Assembly (NCBI GenBank): GCA_003142435.1
Contig: PLMI01000079.1
Location: forward strand, 529-6,837
Length of the DNA: 6,309 nt
Reading direction: 5' to 3'
Source: Coxiellaceae bacterium
Lineage (GTDB): Bacteria; Pseudomonadota; Gammaproteobacteria; UBA9339
The notes beneath the pieces were generated by a model. That model worked only from the letters and a program-made list of their open reading frames with translations, was not told the DNA's origin and did not search any database. Below, piece after piece: positions 1-5,306 of the stretch (the first letter of the stretch is position 1; every line of letters begins with the position of its first letter). Made by a program: the position numbers and the translations under genes.

Positions 1-131
1 AACAGCAGGGAGTGGCTCAATCGCAAATTGCCATGGTTAGTTACGGCAAAGAAAAACCGGTTGCTTTTGGCCACAATGAGGAATCTTATAAGCAAAACAG
101 AAGGGTCGATTTGATTTACGAGGAAAAATAG
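1..131 (+). CDS. pal: Peptidoglycan-associated lipoprotein Pal, 3' end only
   Basis: Only the last 42 codons are in the window; the first complete codon is at position 3 and the TAG stop is at 129-131. The residues run QQGVAQSQIAMVSYGKEKPV, then a short linker, then NRRVDLIYEEK. The SYGKEKP segment followed by NRRVDL is the characteristic end of the OmpA-like peptidoglycan-binding domain of Pal. Pal is an outer-membrane lipoprotein that binds diaminopimelate in the cell wall and interacts with TolB and TolA during outer-membrane constriction at division. Other OmpA-family lipoproteins share this ending, but the cpoB gene 3 nt downstream makes Pal by far the best call. The lipobox and the first part of the domain lie outside the window. 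Confidence 0.9.
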   Translation, partial: QQGVAQSQIAMVSYGKEKPVAFGHNEESYKQNRRVDLIYEEK

Positions 132-134
132 TAA

Positions 135-1127
135 ATGAAAAAAACCATATTTGTTATTTTATTTATAATAGGCATTTGCCCTTTAACAGTTTTTGCAGAA
201 GCGCCGGTAGTTGATTATTCAGCGCCTGAAATTAAAGGTGATGTGAAGGCAGATTCGCTTTTGGTGCAATCCGAAGCAGAAGAAGCTTCGGTACCAGTGA
301 CGACACAGATTTTATCGCCAGAAGTCATAAAAACTCAGCCGAAAACAGTAACCGTTAATGACACCTCTTCTTTGCCCCTCGATAAACGTGTTGCGCGTTT
401 AGAACAGCAAATGAATAATCTAAATCAGGCAAATTATCAGGGACGCATTGAAAGTTTACAACAGCAATTGCAGCAGTTAAGCGGCGATCTCGAAGTTGAA
501 CAGCATAATTTAAAACAACTTCAAGATGATATGCATTCTCTATATTCTGATTTAGATCAAAGGATGGGGAAAAGTAAAACATCTGATGCAGGAACACAAA
601 AAGTCACATTTTTTTCTAAACCTGATAAAGCGGCAAACAATGCAGAGAATAAATCGCTTGCGCAAATTGGAGTAGTTAATGGAAATGCAAAAGTACAAAC
701 ATCAGCCTCCCGAGAAAGCAATAATATTGCATTGCAGAATTCATCTTTAAAGGAGCAGGAGCTTTATCAGTCGGCATTTGATCTTTTGCAGGCTAAAAAA
801 TATGATGAAAGTGCTAAAAGATTAAAAGCATATTTGAATGCGTATCCGGATGGTATATATGCTGTCAATTCTCATTACTGGTTAGGGCAAATATATTTTC
901 TCGAGCAACATTACTCAACGTCTGCGTCCGAGTTCAGTACTATAATCACTAAATATCCAGAGTCGTCTAAAGTTCCCGATGCTATGCTGCAATTGGCCTT
1001 TATTCATGACAAACAGGGAAAGCATGACCAGGCGATGAAAGAATTTGCGCAAGTAAAAAAGAAATTTCCCAAATCTGTTGCGGCAAGATTAGCTGATCAG
1101 CAATTAAAAACAAGCGTTGCTCAATGA
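135..1127 (+). CDS. cpoB: Cell division coordinator CpoB (YbgF), Tol-Pal associated
   Basis: This is a periplasmic protein of 330 residues. In E. coli, CpoB links the Tol-Pal machine to septal peptidoglycan synthesis by PBP1B. Residues 1-22 form a signal peptide (KK, then a hydrophobic core) with likely cleavage after VFA (residue 21). Residues 23-80 are a low-complexity linker. Residues 82-145 are a Gln/Leu-rich coiled coil (RVARLEQQMNNL, ESLQQQLQQL), matching the N-terminal oligomerisation helix of the family. A second variable linker covers 146-205. Three TPR units follow at about 208-243, 244-280 and 281-317, with family signatures such as YWLGQIYF (248-255), YPESSKVPDAML (274-285) and FPKSVAARLADQQL (311-324). 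The ATG at 135 lies 3 nt after the pal stop, with GAGGA at 120-124 inside the pal end as ribosome site, so translation is probably coupled to pal. It is longer than E. coli CpoB (about 263 residues, from memory); the excess is in the linkers. Cys15 lies in the signal core but the residue before it is Ile, so this is not a lipobox. Confidence 0.93.
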   Translation: MKKTIFVILFIIGICPLTVFAEAPVVDYSAPEIKGDVKADSLLVQSEAEEASVPVTTQILSPEVIKTQPKTVTVNDTSSLPLDKRVARLEQQMNNLNQANYQGRIESLQQQLQQLSGDLEVEQHNLKQLQDDMHSLYSDLDQRMGKSKTSDAGTQKVTFFSKPDKAANNAENKSLAQIGVVNGNAKVQTSASRESNNIALQNSSLKEQELYQSAFDLLQAKKYDESAKRLKAYLNAYPDGIYAVNSHYWLGQIYFLEQHYSTSASEFSTIITKYPESSKVPDAMLQLAFIHDKQGKHDQAMKEFAQVKKKFPKSVAARLADQQLKTSVAQ

Positions 1128-1130
1128 AGC

Positions 1131-1152
1131 TCCATGGGGTTACTGCCGTGGG
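1131..1152 (+). other. Weak hairpin in the cpoB-dsbA spacer
   Basis: CCATGG at 1132-1137 can pair with CCGTGG at 1146-1151 (one G-U pair) around an 8-nt loop, with a further U-G pair outside. The following bases (TCATTTTATT) are only partly T-rich. It could slow transcription or protect the 3' end of the pal-cpoB message, but it is too weak to call a terminator. The match is short enough to be chance. Confidence 0.2.
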
Positions 1153-1174
1153 ATCATTTTATTAATATTTCTTT

Positions 1175-1178
1175 GGAG
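1175..1178 (+). promoter_or_regulatory. Ribosome binding site of the DsbA-like gene
   Basis: GGAG lies 5 nt upstream of the ATG at 1184. It supports this ATG as the start, in agreement with the signal peptide beginning at once with MKKITK. Confidence 0.6.
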
Positions 1179-1183
1179 AATTC

Positions 1184-1954
1184 ATGAAAAAAATTACAAA
1201 AATTCTATTTCTTTTGTTCGCACCGATAATTGTAAGCTCTCTGGCTTTTGCAGAACAAGATTCTTCATCTTCTGGTTCTCCAAATAAAAAAGAGATTGAA
1301 ACTATAGTGCATGACTACATAGTAAAAAATCCGCAAGTGCTCATCGAGGCAGTCCAAAATTTACAAAAAGAACAGACGAGCAAGGAGGTGGTAAAGATAA
1401 AACAAAATGCCGCAAAGTTCAGGGAAGATCTTTTCAGTGCAGATATGCCGGGGCGATCTTCGGTTGGCAATCCTAACGGCAAAATAATTATGACAGTATT
1501 TTATAGCTACCAATGTCCAAATTGCCGCATGATGGAGAGTATTATTGACGATATAATTCACACCAACCCCCAAATGCAAGTAATTTATGTGCCTTGGCCT
1601 TTTGAGAATGCTGAAGATGTTTACGCAGCAAAAGTTGCGTTAGCTGCTCAAAAGCAGGGTAAATTTTTTGATGTGCATAAGGCGTTAATGAACGCTCCTG
1701 ACATGTTAACTAAGGACCAAATAGACGCGATAACAAAATCTGTGCCAGGTTTAGATACTTCTAAAGTGCAGAAAGATGCTGATGATAAAACCATAGAAAA
1801 TGGGCTTAAGGATAATTTTAAATTAGCAGAAGAAATGGGTTTTACTGGTACCCCGGTATTCGTTTTGACTGACCGCACCATGAAAAAATTTGCTGTAATT
1901 CCTGGTCGAACGTCAGCAGCAGAGGTAAAGAAAGCGATTAATGAGGTAAAATAA
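1184..1954 (+). CDS. Periplasmic thiol:disulfide oxidoreductase, DsbA/Com1/ScsC-like
   Basis: This exported thioredoxin-fold protein of 256 residues probably forms or isomerises disulfides in secreted proteins. Residues 1-23 are a signal peptide with likely cleavage after AFA. Residues 36-63 ([20 protein letters not shown] and onward) match the N-terminal helical segment found before the catalytic domain in ScsC- and Com1-type proteins, where it mediates oligomerisation. The thioredoxin beta strand [10 protein letters not shown] leads to the catalytic pair Cys111-Pro-Asn-Cys114. The helical insertion carries [20 protein letters not shown] (146-165), typical of the family. TGTPVFVL (221-228) holds the cis-proline Pro224 that faces the active site, and VIPGR (238-242) closes the fold. 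Classical DsbA has CPHC, so the Asn is a variation in the dipeptide that sets redox potential. Oxidase and isomerase roles cannot be told apart from sequence alone. It follows cpoB by 56 nt and precedes glyQ by 1 nt, so it probably shares a transcript with glyQS. Confidence 0.9.
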   Translation: MKKITKILFLLFAPIIVSSLAFAEQDSSSSGSPNKKEIETIVHDYIVKNPQVLIEAVQNLQKEQTSKEVVKIKQNAAKFREDLFSADMPGRSSVGNPNGKIIMTVFYSYQCPNCRMMESIIDDIIHTNPQMQVIYVPWPFENAEDVYAAKVALAAQKQGKFFDVHKALMNAPDMLTKDQIDAITKSVPGLDTSKVQKDADDKTIENGLKDNFKLAEEMGFTGTPVFVLTDRTMKKFAVIPGRTSAAEVKKAINEVK

Positions 1955-1955
1955 A

Positions 1956-2861
1956 GTGAAAACAGGTGAAAGACCAAAGACTTTTCAAGAGTTAATTCAA
2001 GCGTTGAAAAATTATTGGGAGAATCAGGGCTGCGTGATTTTACAACCGCTCGATTTGGAGATGGGCGCAGCAACCTTTCATCCTGCTTCTTTTTTTCGTA
2101 CCATTGGTCCTGAGCCATGGTACGCAGCATTTGTTCAAGCATGCCGCAGACCGACGGATGGGCGTTATGGTGACAACCCAAATCGCGCCCAGCATTATTT
2201 CCAATTTCAAGTAGTTTTAAAACCCTCACCAGAAAATATTCAGGATATTTATTTGGATTCTTTAAGGATGCTTGGCATTGATCCTTTAATCGAAGACATT
2301 CGTTTTGTAGAAGATAACTGGGAATCGCCGACTCTTGGAGCCTGGGGGCTTGGCTGGGAGGTTTGGCAAAATGGCATGGAAATTACACAATTTACTTATT
2401 TTCAACAGGTCGGCGGGCTTCCCTGTAATCCGATTACCGGAGAAATTACCTATGGGCTGGAACGCCTGGCTATGCATTTACAAGGGGTTTCCAGCATATA
2501 TGATTTGATCTGGGCGAAAAGCGCGCATGGCAGTGTAAGTTATGGAGACCTTTTTTTGCAAGATGAAGTAGAAATGTCCCGATATAATTTTGGCCACGCA
2601 AATGTCGATTTTCTTTTTAAAACATTTGAAAATTGTGAGCGTGAGTGCAAGCATTTATTAGCTAGTGCATTGCCGCTTCCCGCATACGAGCAAGTTTTAA
2701 AAGCATCGCATACTTTTAATTTGCTGGACGCGCGCAGAGCTATATCAGTTGCTACGCGCCAGGAGTATATTTTGCGCATTCGCGACCTCGCGCATGCCGT
2801 TGCAGCAAATTACTATGAGGTGCGTAAGGCATTAAACTTTCCTTTGGCGGTACAAAAATGA
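1956..2861 (+). CDS. glyQ: Glycine--tRNA ligase alpha subunit
   Basis: This is the catalytic alpha subunit (301 residues) of bacterial alpha2beta2 glycyl-tRNA synthetase, a cytoplasmic class II enzyme charging tRNA-Gly. Nearly every conserved block of the family is visible: [18 protein letters not shown] (9-26), [20 protein letters not shown] (51-70), [18 protein letters not shown] (75-92) covering class II motif 2, [20 protein letters not shown] (117-136), [15 protein letters not shown] (140-154), and motif 3 with GLERLAM (167-173). The C-terminal helices [12 protein letters not shown] (254-265) and [12 protein letters not shown] (268-279) are also typical. Length is normal (E. coli about 303). 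The start is GTG at 1956, one base after the TAA of the preceding gene. GAGG at 1943-1946 inside that gene serves as ribosome site, and no ATG fits the family N-terminus, so GTG is well supported and coupling is likely. The TGA stop (2859-2861) overlaps an ATG at 2858, a relic of a former overlap with glyS. Confidence 0.97.
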   Translation: MKTGERPKTFQELIQALKNYWENQGCVILQPLDLEMGAATFHPASFFRTIGPEPWYAAFVQACRRPTDGRYGDNPNRAQHYFQFQVVLKPSPENIQDIYLDSLRMLGIDPLIEDIRFVEDNWESPTLGAWGLGWEVWQNGMEITQFTYFQQVGGLPCNPITGEITYGLERLAMHLQGVSSIYDLIWAKSAHGSVSYGDLFLQDEVEMSRYNFGHANVDFLFKTFENCERECKHLLASALPLPAYEQVLKASHTFNLLDARRAISVATRQEYILRIRDLAHAVAANYYEVRKALNFPLAVQK

Positions 2862-2865
2862 TTAA
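2846..2865 (+). repeat. Direct repeat copy 1 (glyQ end / former glyS start)
   Basis: This 20-bp segment, GGCGGTACAAAAATGATTAA, matches 3028-3047 at 19 of 20 positions, including 17 consecutive identities (2849-2865 against 3031-3047). The repeat period is 182 bp. This copy contains the glyQ stop overlapping an ATG. It looks like one half of a target duplication left by insertion of the palindromic element between the copies. Confidence 0.85.
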
Positions 2866-2911
2866 CTACTTAGCTACTATAAGGAAACGCCCACTAACGG
2901 CCAACTTTTGA
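2858..2911 (+). other. 17-codon reading frame from the duplicated glyS start
   Basis: The ATG at 2858 overlaps the glyQ stop as ATGA and opens a frame encoding [17 protein letters not shown] before TGA at 2909-2911. Its first two codons equal those of GlyS (MI), because they come from the duplicated segment; the rest is inserted sequence. The stop falls inside the left arm of the inverted repeat, so ribosomes using this frame would enter the base of the hairpin. It contains no glycine codon, which argues against classical amino-acid-sensing attenuation. It is probably a relic; whether it is translated cannot be told. Confidence 0.3.
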
Positions 2912-3002
2912 TGAAAAATATCCTCAAAATGCTCACATATGTAACTATATGCTACGCTTTCTCGTCAATTTTTCATCAAAATTTGGCCGTTATTGGACGT
3001 TT
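2885..3002. repeat. Imperfect long palindrome, MITE-like element
   Basis: The 35-nt arms at 2885-2919 and 2968-3002 are complementary at 32 of 35 positions (three mismatches, no gaps). The arms begin with AAACG and share the core TAACGGCCAA followed by TTTTGATGAAAAAT. The 48-nt centre contains a smaller hairpin, CATAT (2936-2940) with ATATG (2947-2951) around GTAACT. No gene or transposase lies inside. It sits in the only large gap of the plus-strand block and is flanked by the 20-bp direct repeats, as expected for a small non-autonomous mobile palindrome comparable in style to MITEs or Rickettsia palindromic elements. In RNA it would form a long stem between glyQ and glyS. The 3' side lacks a T-tract (GTGCTTTTGCGG), so it is not an intrinsic terminator. 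I cannot name the family from one copy. Confidence 0.75.
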
Positions 3003-3025
3003 GTGCTTTTGCGGACTTGTTACGT

Positions 3026-3032
3026 AAGGGGG
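3026..3032 (+). promoter_or_regulatory. Ribosome binding site of glyS
   Basis: AAGGGGG lies 7 nt before the ATG at 3040. The equivalent position before the first repeat copy reads TTGGCGG, a weaker match to the anti-Shine-Dalgarno sequence. The insertion junction thus seems to have given glyS its own strong ribosome site in place of coupling to glyQ. Confidence 0.6.
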
Positions 3033-3047
3033 TACAAAAATGATTAA
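3028..3047 (+). repeat. Direct repeat copy 2 (present glyS start)
   Basis: GGGGGTACAAAAATGATTAA differs from the copy at 2846-2865 only at its third base. It contains the actual glyS ATG (3040-3042) and second codon. Confidence 0.85.
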
Positions 3048-5226
3048 ACAAGCGGATTTTCTTTTAGAAATAGGCACAGAAGAGTTGCCGCCACTGTCTT
3101 TAAAAACTTTGGCGGAAGATTTACAGGAGCTTTTGAAAAAAAAATTGCATAAAGCTGCTTTGTCTTTTGGTGCAACCCAATATTTTGCAACTCCGCGAAG
3201 GCTTGCAGTTTTAGTGAGAAATTTACAGGGAAAGCAGGATGATGTAGCAGAAGAAATCAAGGGGCCTTTAGCGAAAATTGCCTTCGATGAAGATGGCGCT
3301 CCGAATGAAGTCTGCGTTGGTTTTGCTAAAAGCGTAGGGACGGAGGTTGAATCTTTGCAACAAAAAGCTTTTGGCAAAGAAACACGTTTGGTTTTTCAAG
3401 CGATGAAAAAGGGCGCATTAACTTCTTTCTTGCTTCCTCAGGTTGTTGACGAAGCCCTTAAGGAATTGCCAATTCCCAAACCTATGCGTTGGGGGAAGGG
3501 ATTGATTTCATTTGTACGGCCAGTCCACTCAGTTCTCATGTTGTATGGCAATGAAACCATATCAGCAGATATTTTAGGCAAACAGTCAAGCAATAAAACT
3601 TATGGGCACAGGTTTCATCATCCCGAAGGCATTGAAATAAATTCAGTCGATGATTATGTAAAATTTTTAGAGGAGCAAGGATTCGTTGTGCCTGATTTTG
3701 CCAAGCGCTGTGAAATGATAAAGCAAAAAGTTATGGATAGCAGCGCCGACATGGGACATGCAGAAATTTCGCAGAATTTTTTAGAAGAAGTTGCCGGCAT
3801 AGTTGAATGGCCAGTTGCTCTGATTGGCAAATTTGATGACAGGTTTTTACAGCTCCCGGCAGAAGTTTTAACCCTGGCGCTGCAAAAACAGCAAAAATGT
3901 TTTCCGCTATTTGACGCCGATTCTAAAGACAAGAAAATTTTGCCAATTTTTATCATCATAAGTAATATCGAAAGTAAAAATCCTGATGAAGTTATTAAAG
4001 GAAATGAAAAGGTAATTCGCGCGCGCCTTTCAGATGCTGAGTTTTTTAATAAAATTGATGCTGAATTTTCTTTGGAAAGTTATTTTGATCGGCTGAAAAC
4101 TACGGTATTTCAAGTGGGGTTAGGGTCTATATTTGATAAGACAGGGAGAGTTTCAGATTTAGCGGTATTATTTGCGCAAAGAATTAGCGCCAATGTTATA
4201 CACGTTAAACGTGCTGCAGAGTTGGCTAAGTCAGATTTAATGACGACAATGGTTGGTGAGTTCCCCGAGCTGCAAGGAATTATTGGCTGTCATTACGCTC
4301 TTAAACAAGGAGAGCCAAATGAAGTTGCTGCAGCAATAAAGGAGCAGTATTTACCGCGTTTTTCTGGAGATCTTCTTCCCGAAACGCAAGTAGGCGCAGT
4401 GCTTTCCATTGTTGATAAGATTGATACTTTAGCAGGAAATTTTTGTTTAAAGAAAATTCCCACGGGGGAAAAAGATCCCCTTGGATTGCGGCGCATAACG
4501 CTTGGCATTTTACGCATTATTTTAGAAAAACAGATAAATTTTGACCTGGAAGAACTGTTGCGCTCTGCGATTGAAATTTATCGCAAGCAATGCCGGGATA
4601 AAGTGTTGGAGGACTTCGAAACTTTAATAGTGAAAAACTATCAAATTCCATCGCAAGACCTGGAAGAAAATGTCAATGTTATAATTGAAAACGAAGTAGT
4701 TCCAAGGGCCATGTCTTTTATGTCTGAAAGATTACGCGGCATTTATGTGGATGAAAAAAACATACCCACTACAGCATTTAATGCGGTTTTGGCAAAAAAT
4801 CCAACGCGTCCTTTGGATTTTGATAAGCGAATTAACGCCGTTGTGCATTTTTTAAGCCTTCCTGAGGCAGAGTCTTTGAGTATAACCCAAAAACGGGTAA
4901 AAAATATTTTGCGCAAAGCTGGAGTTAATTTAAATGATGACACCTACAAGTGCAATTCACAATTACTGAAAGAACCTGTTGAAGTTAAGCTGTACTCAGA
5001 GCTTGTACATAAGAGGACTGTTATAGAAAATCACTATCAAAATGATGACTATAAAGAAATAATGTCATTGCTCGCAGATTTAAAATCCTCTGTTGATTCT
5101 TTTTTTGATCACGTAATGGTAATGGTAGATGATAAAAAACTAAAGAATAATAGATTGGCTTTATTGCAGGAGTTACATTTATTATTTAACTTTGTTGCGG
5201 ATATATCAGAATTAGTTGTTCAATAA
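3040..5226 (+). CDS. glyS: Glycine--tRNA ligase beta subunit
   Basis: This is the beta subunit (728 residues) of tetrameric glycyl-tRNA synthetase; it binds tRNA-Gly and is essential for charging together with GlyQ. Family signatures occur in order: FLLEIGTEELPP (7-18), YFATPRRLAVLV (48-59), LPIPKPMRWG (143-152), FVRPVHSVLML (158-168), GHRFHHPEGIEI (189-200), FLEEVAGIVEWPVALIGKF (247-265), QKQQKCFPLFD (282-292), SNIESKNPDEVIKGNEKVIRARLSDAEFF (308-336), an HD-like segment with AKSDLMTTMVGEFPELQG (396-413), EQYLPRFSGD (435-444), DKIDTLAGNF (459-468), KDPLGLRR (478-485), and the C-terminal DALR-type region with LAKNPTRPLDFDKRI (584-598) and VMVMVDDKKLKNNRLALL (692-709). The start begins exactly where the family N-terminus does. 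It is about 40 residues longer than E. coli GlyS (about 689, from memory); much of the excess seems to lie near 518-550. It is separated from glyQ by the palindromic element rather than overlapping it. Confidence 0.97.
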   Translation: MIKQADFLLEIGTEELPPLSLKTLAEDLQELLKKKLHKAALSFGATQYFATPRRLAVLVRNLQGKQDDVAEEIKGPLAKIAFDEDGAPNEVCVGFAKSVGTEVESLQQKAFGKETRLVFQAMKKGALTSFLLPQVVDEALKELPIPKPMRWGKGLISFVRPVHSVLMLYGNETISADILGKQSSNKTYGHRFHHPEGIEINSVDDYVKFLEEQGFVVPDFAKRCEMIKQKVMDSSADMGHAEISQNFLEEVAGIVEWPVALIGKFDDRFLQLPAEVLTLALQKQQKCFPLFDADSKDKKILPIFIIISNIESKNPDEVIKGNEKVIRARLSDAEFFNKIDAEFSLESYFDRLKTTVFQVGLGSIFDKTGRVSDLAVLFAQRISANVIHVKRAAELAKSDLMTTMVGEFPELQGIIGCHYALKQGEPNEVAAAIKEQYLPRFSGDLLPETQVGAVLSIVDKIDTLAGNFCLKKIPTGEKDPLGLRRITLGILRIILEKQINFDLEELLRSAIEIYRKQCRDKVLEDFETLIVKNYQIPSQDLEENVNVIIENEVVPRAMSFMSERLRGIYVDEKNIPTTAFNAVLAKNPTRPLDFDKRINAVVHFLSLPEAESLSITQKRVKNILRKAGVNLNDDTYKCNSQLLKEPVEVKLYSELVHKRTVIENHYQNDDYKEIMSLLADLKSSVDSFFDHVMVMVDDKKLKNNRLALLQELHLLFNFVADISELVVQ

Positions 5227-5230
5227 ATAA

Positions 5231-5270
5231 CAAAGCCCGCAGATGTTATATAAAACATCTGCGGGCTTTG
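5231..5270. terminator. Bidirectional intrinsic terminator between convergent genes
   Basis: A perfect 17-bp stem (5231-5247 with 5254-5270, core AAAGCCCGC/GCGGGCTTT) encloses the 6-nt loop ATATAA. It starts 4 nt after the glyS stop. On the plus strand it is followed by CTTTACTT, and on the minus strand by TTATTTATTG, both T-rich, so it can end transcription of glyS and of the convergent gene at 5307-6086. Confidence 0.88.
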
Positions 5271-5285
5271 CTTTACTTCACCACG

Positions 5286-5304
5286 CACTAAATATTAATT
5301 AGTG
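5286..5304. repeat. Small AT-rich inverted repeat after the minus-strand stop
   Basis: CACTAA (5286-5291) and TTAGTG (5299-5304) are complementary around a 7-nt centre. It lies 2 nt downstream of the stop of the minus-strand gene and before the shared terminator in that direction. It has no T-tract and is weak as RNA, so it may only be a minor 3' structure or chance. Confidence 0.3.
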
Positions 5305-5306
5305 AC

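Noticed and set aside
168..182. Cys15 in the CpoB signal peptide as a lipoprotein lipobox
   Set aside because: The residue before the cysteine is Ile rather than Gly, Ala or Ser, while a good signal peptidase I site (VFA) lies shortly after.
1648..2229. Minus-strand frame of 193 codons across the dsbA-glyQ junction
   Set aside because: It lies antisense to two clearly conserved genes, has no plausible ribosome site context or domain, and is best explained as a shadow frame.
2858..2911. Amino-acid attenuation leader peptide for glyS
   Set aside because: The 17-residue frame contains no glycine codon and the hairpin lacks a terminator tail.
2885..3002. Long palindrome as a rho-independent terminator or glycine riboswitch
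   Set aside because: There is no T-tract after the stem, an essential partner gene lies directly downstream, and no glycine riboswitch core is visible.
2976..3377. Minus-strand frame of 133 codons covering the element and the glyS start
   Set aside because: It is antisense to the well-conserved glyS N-terminus, shows no recognisable motif, and its end is simply the palindrome arm read backwards.
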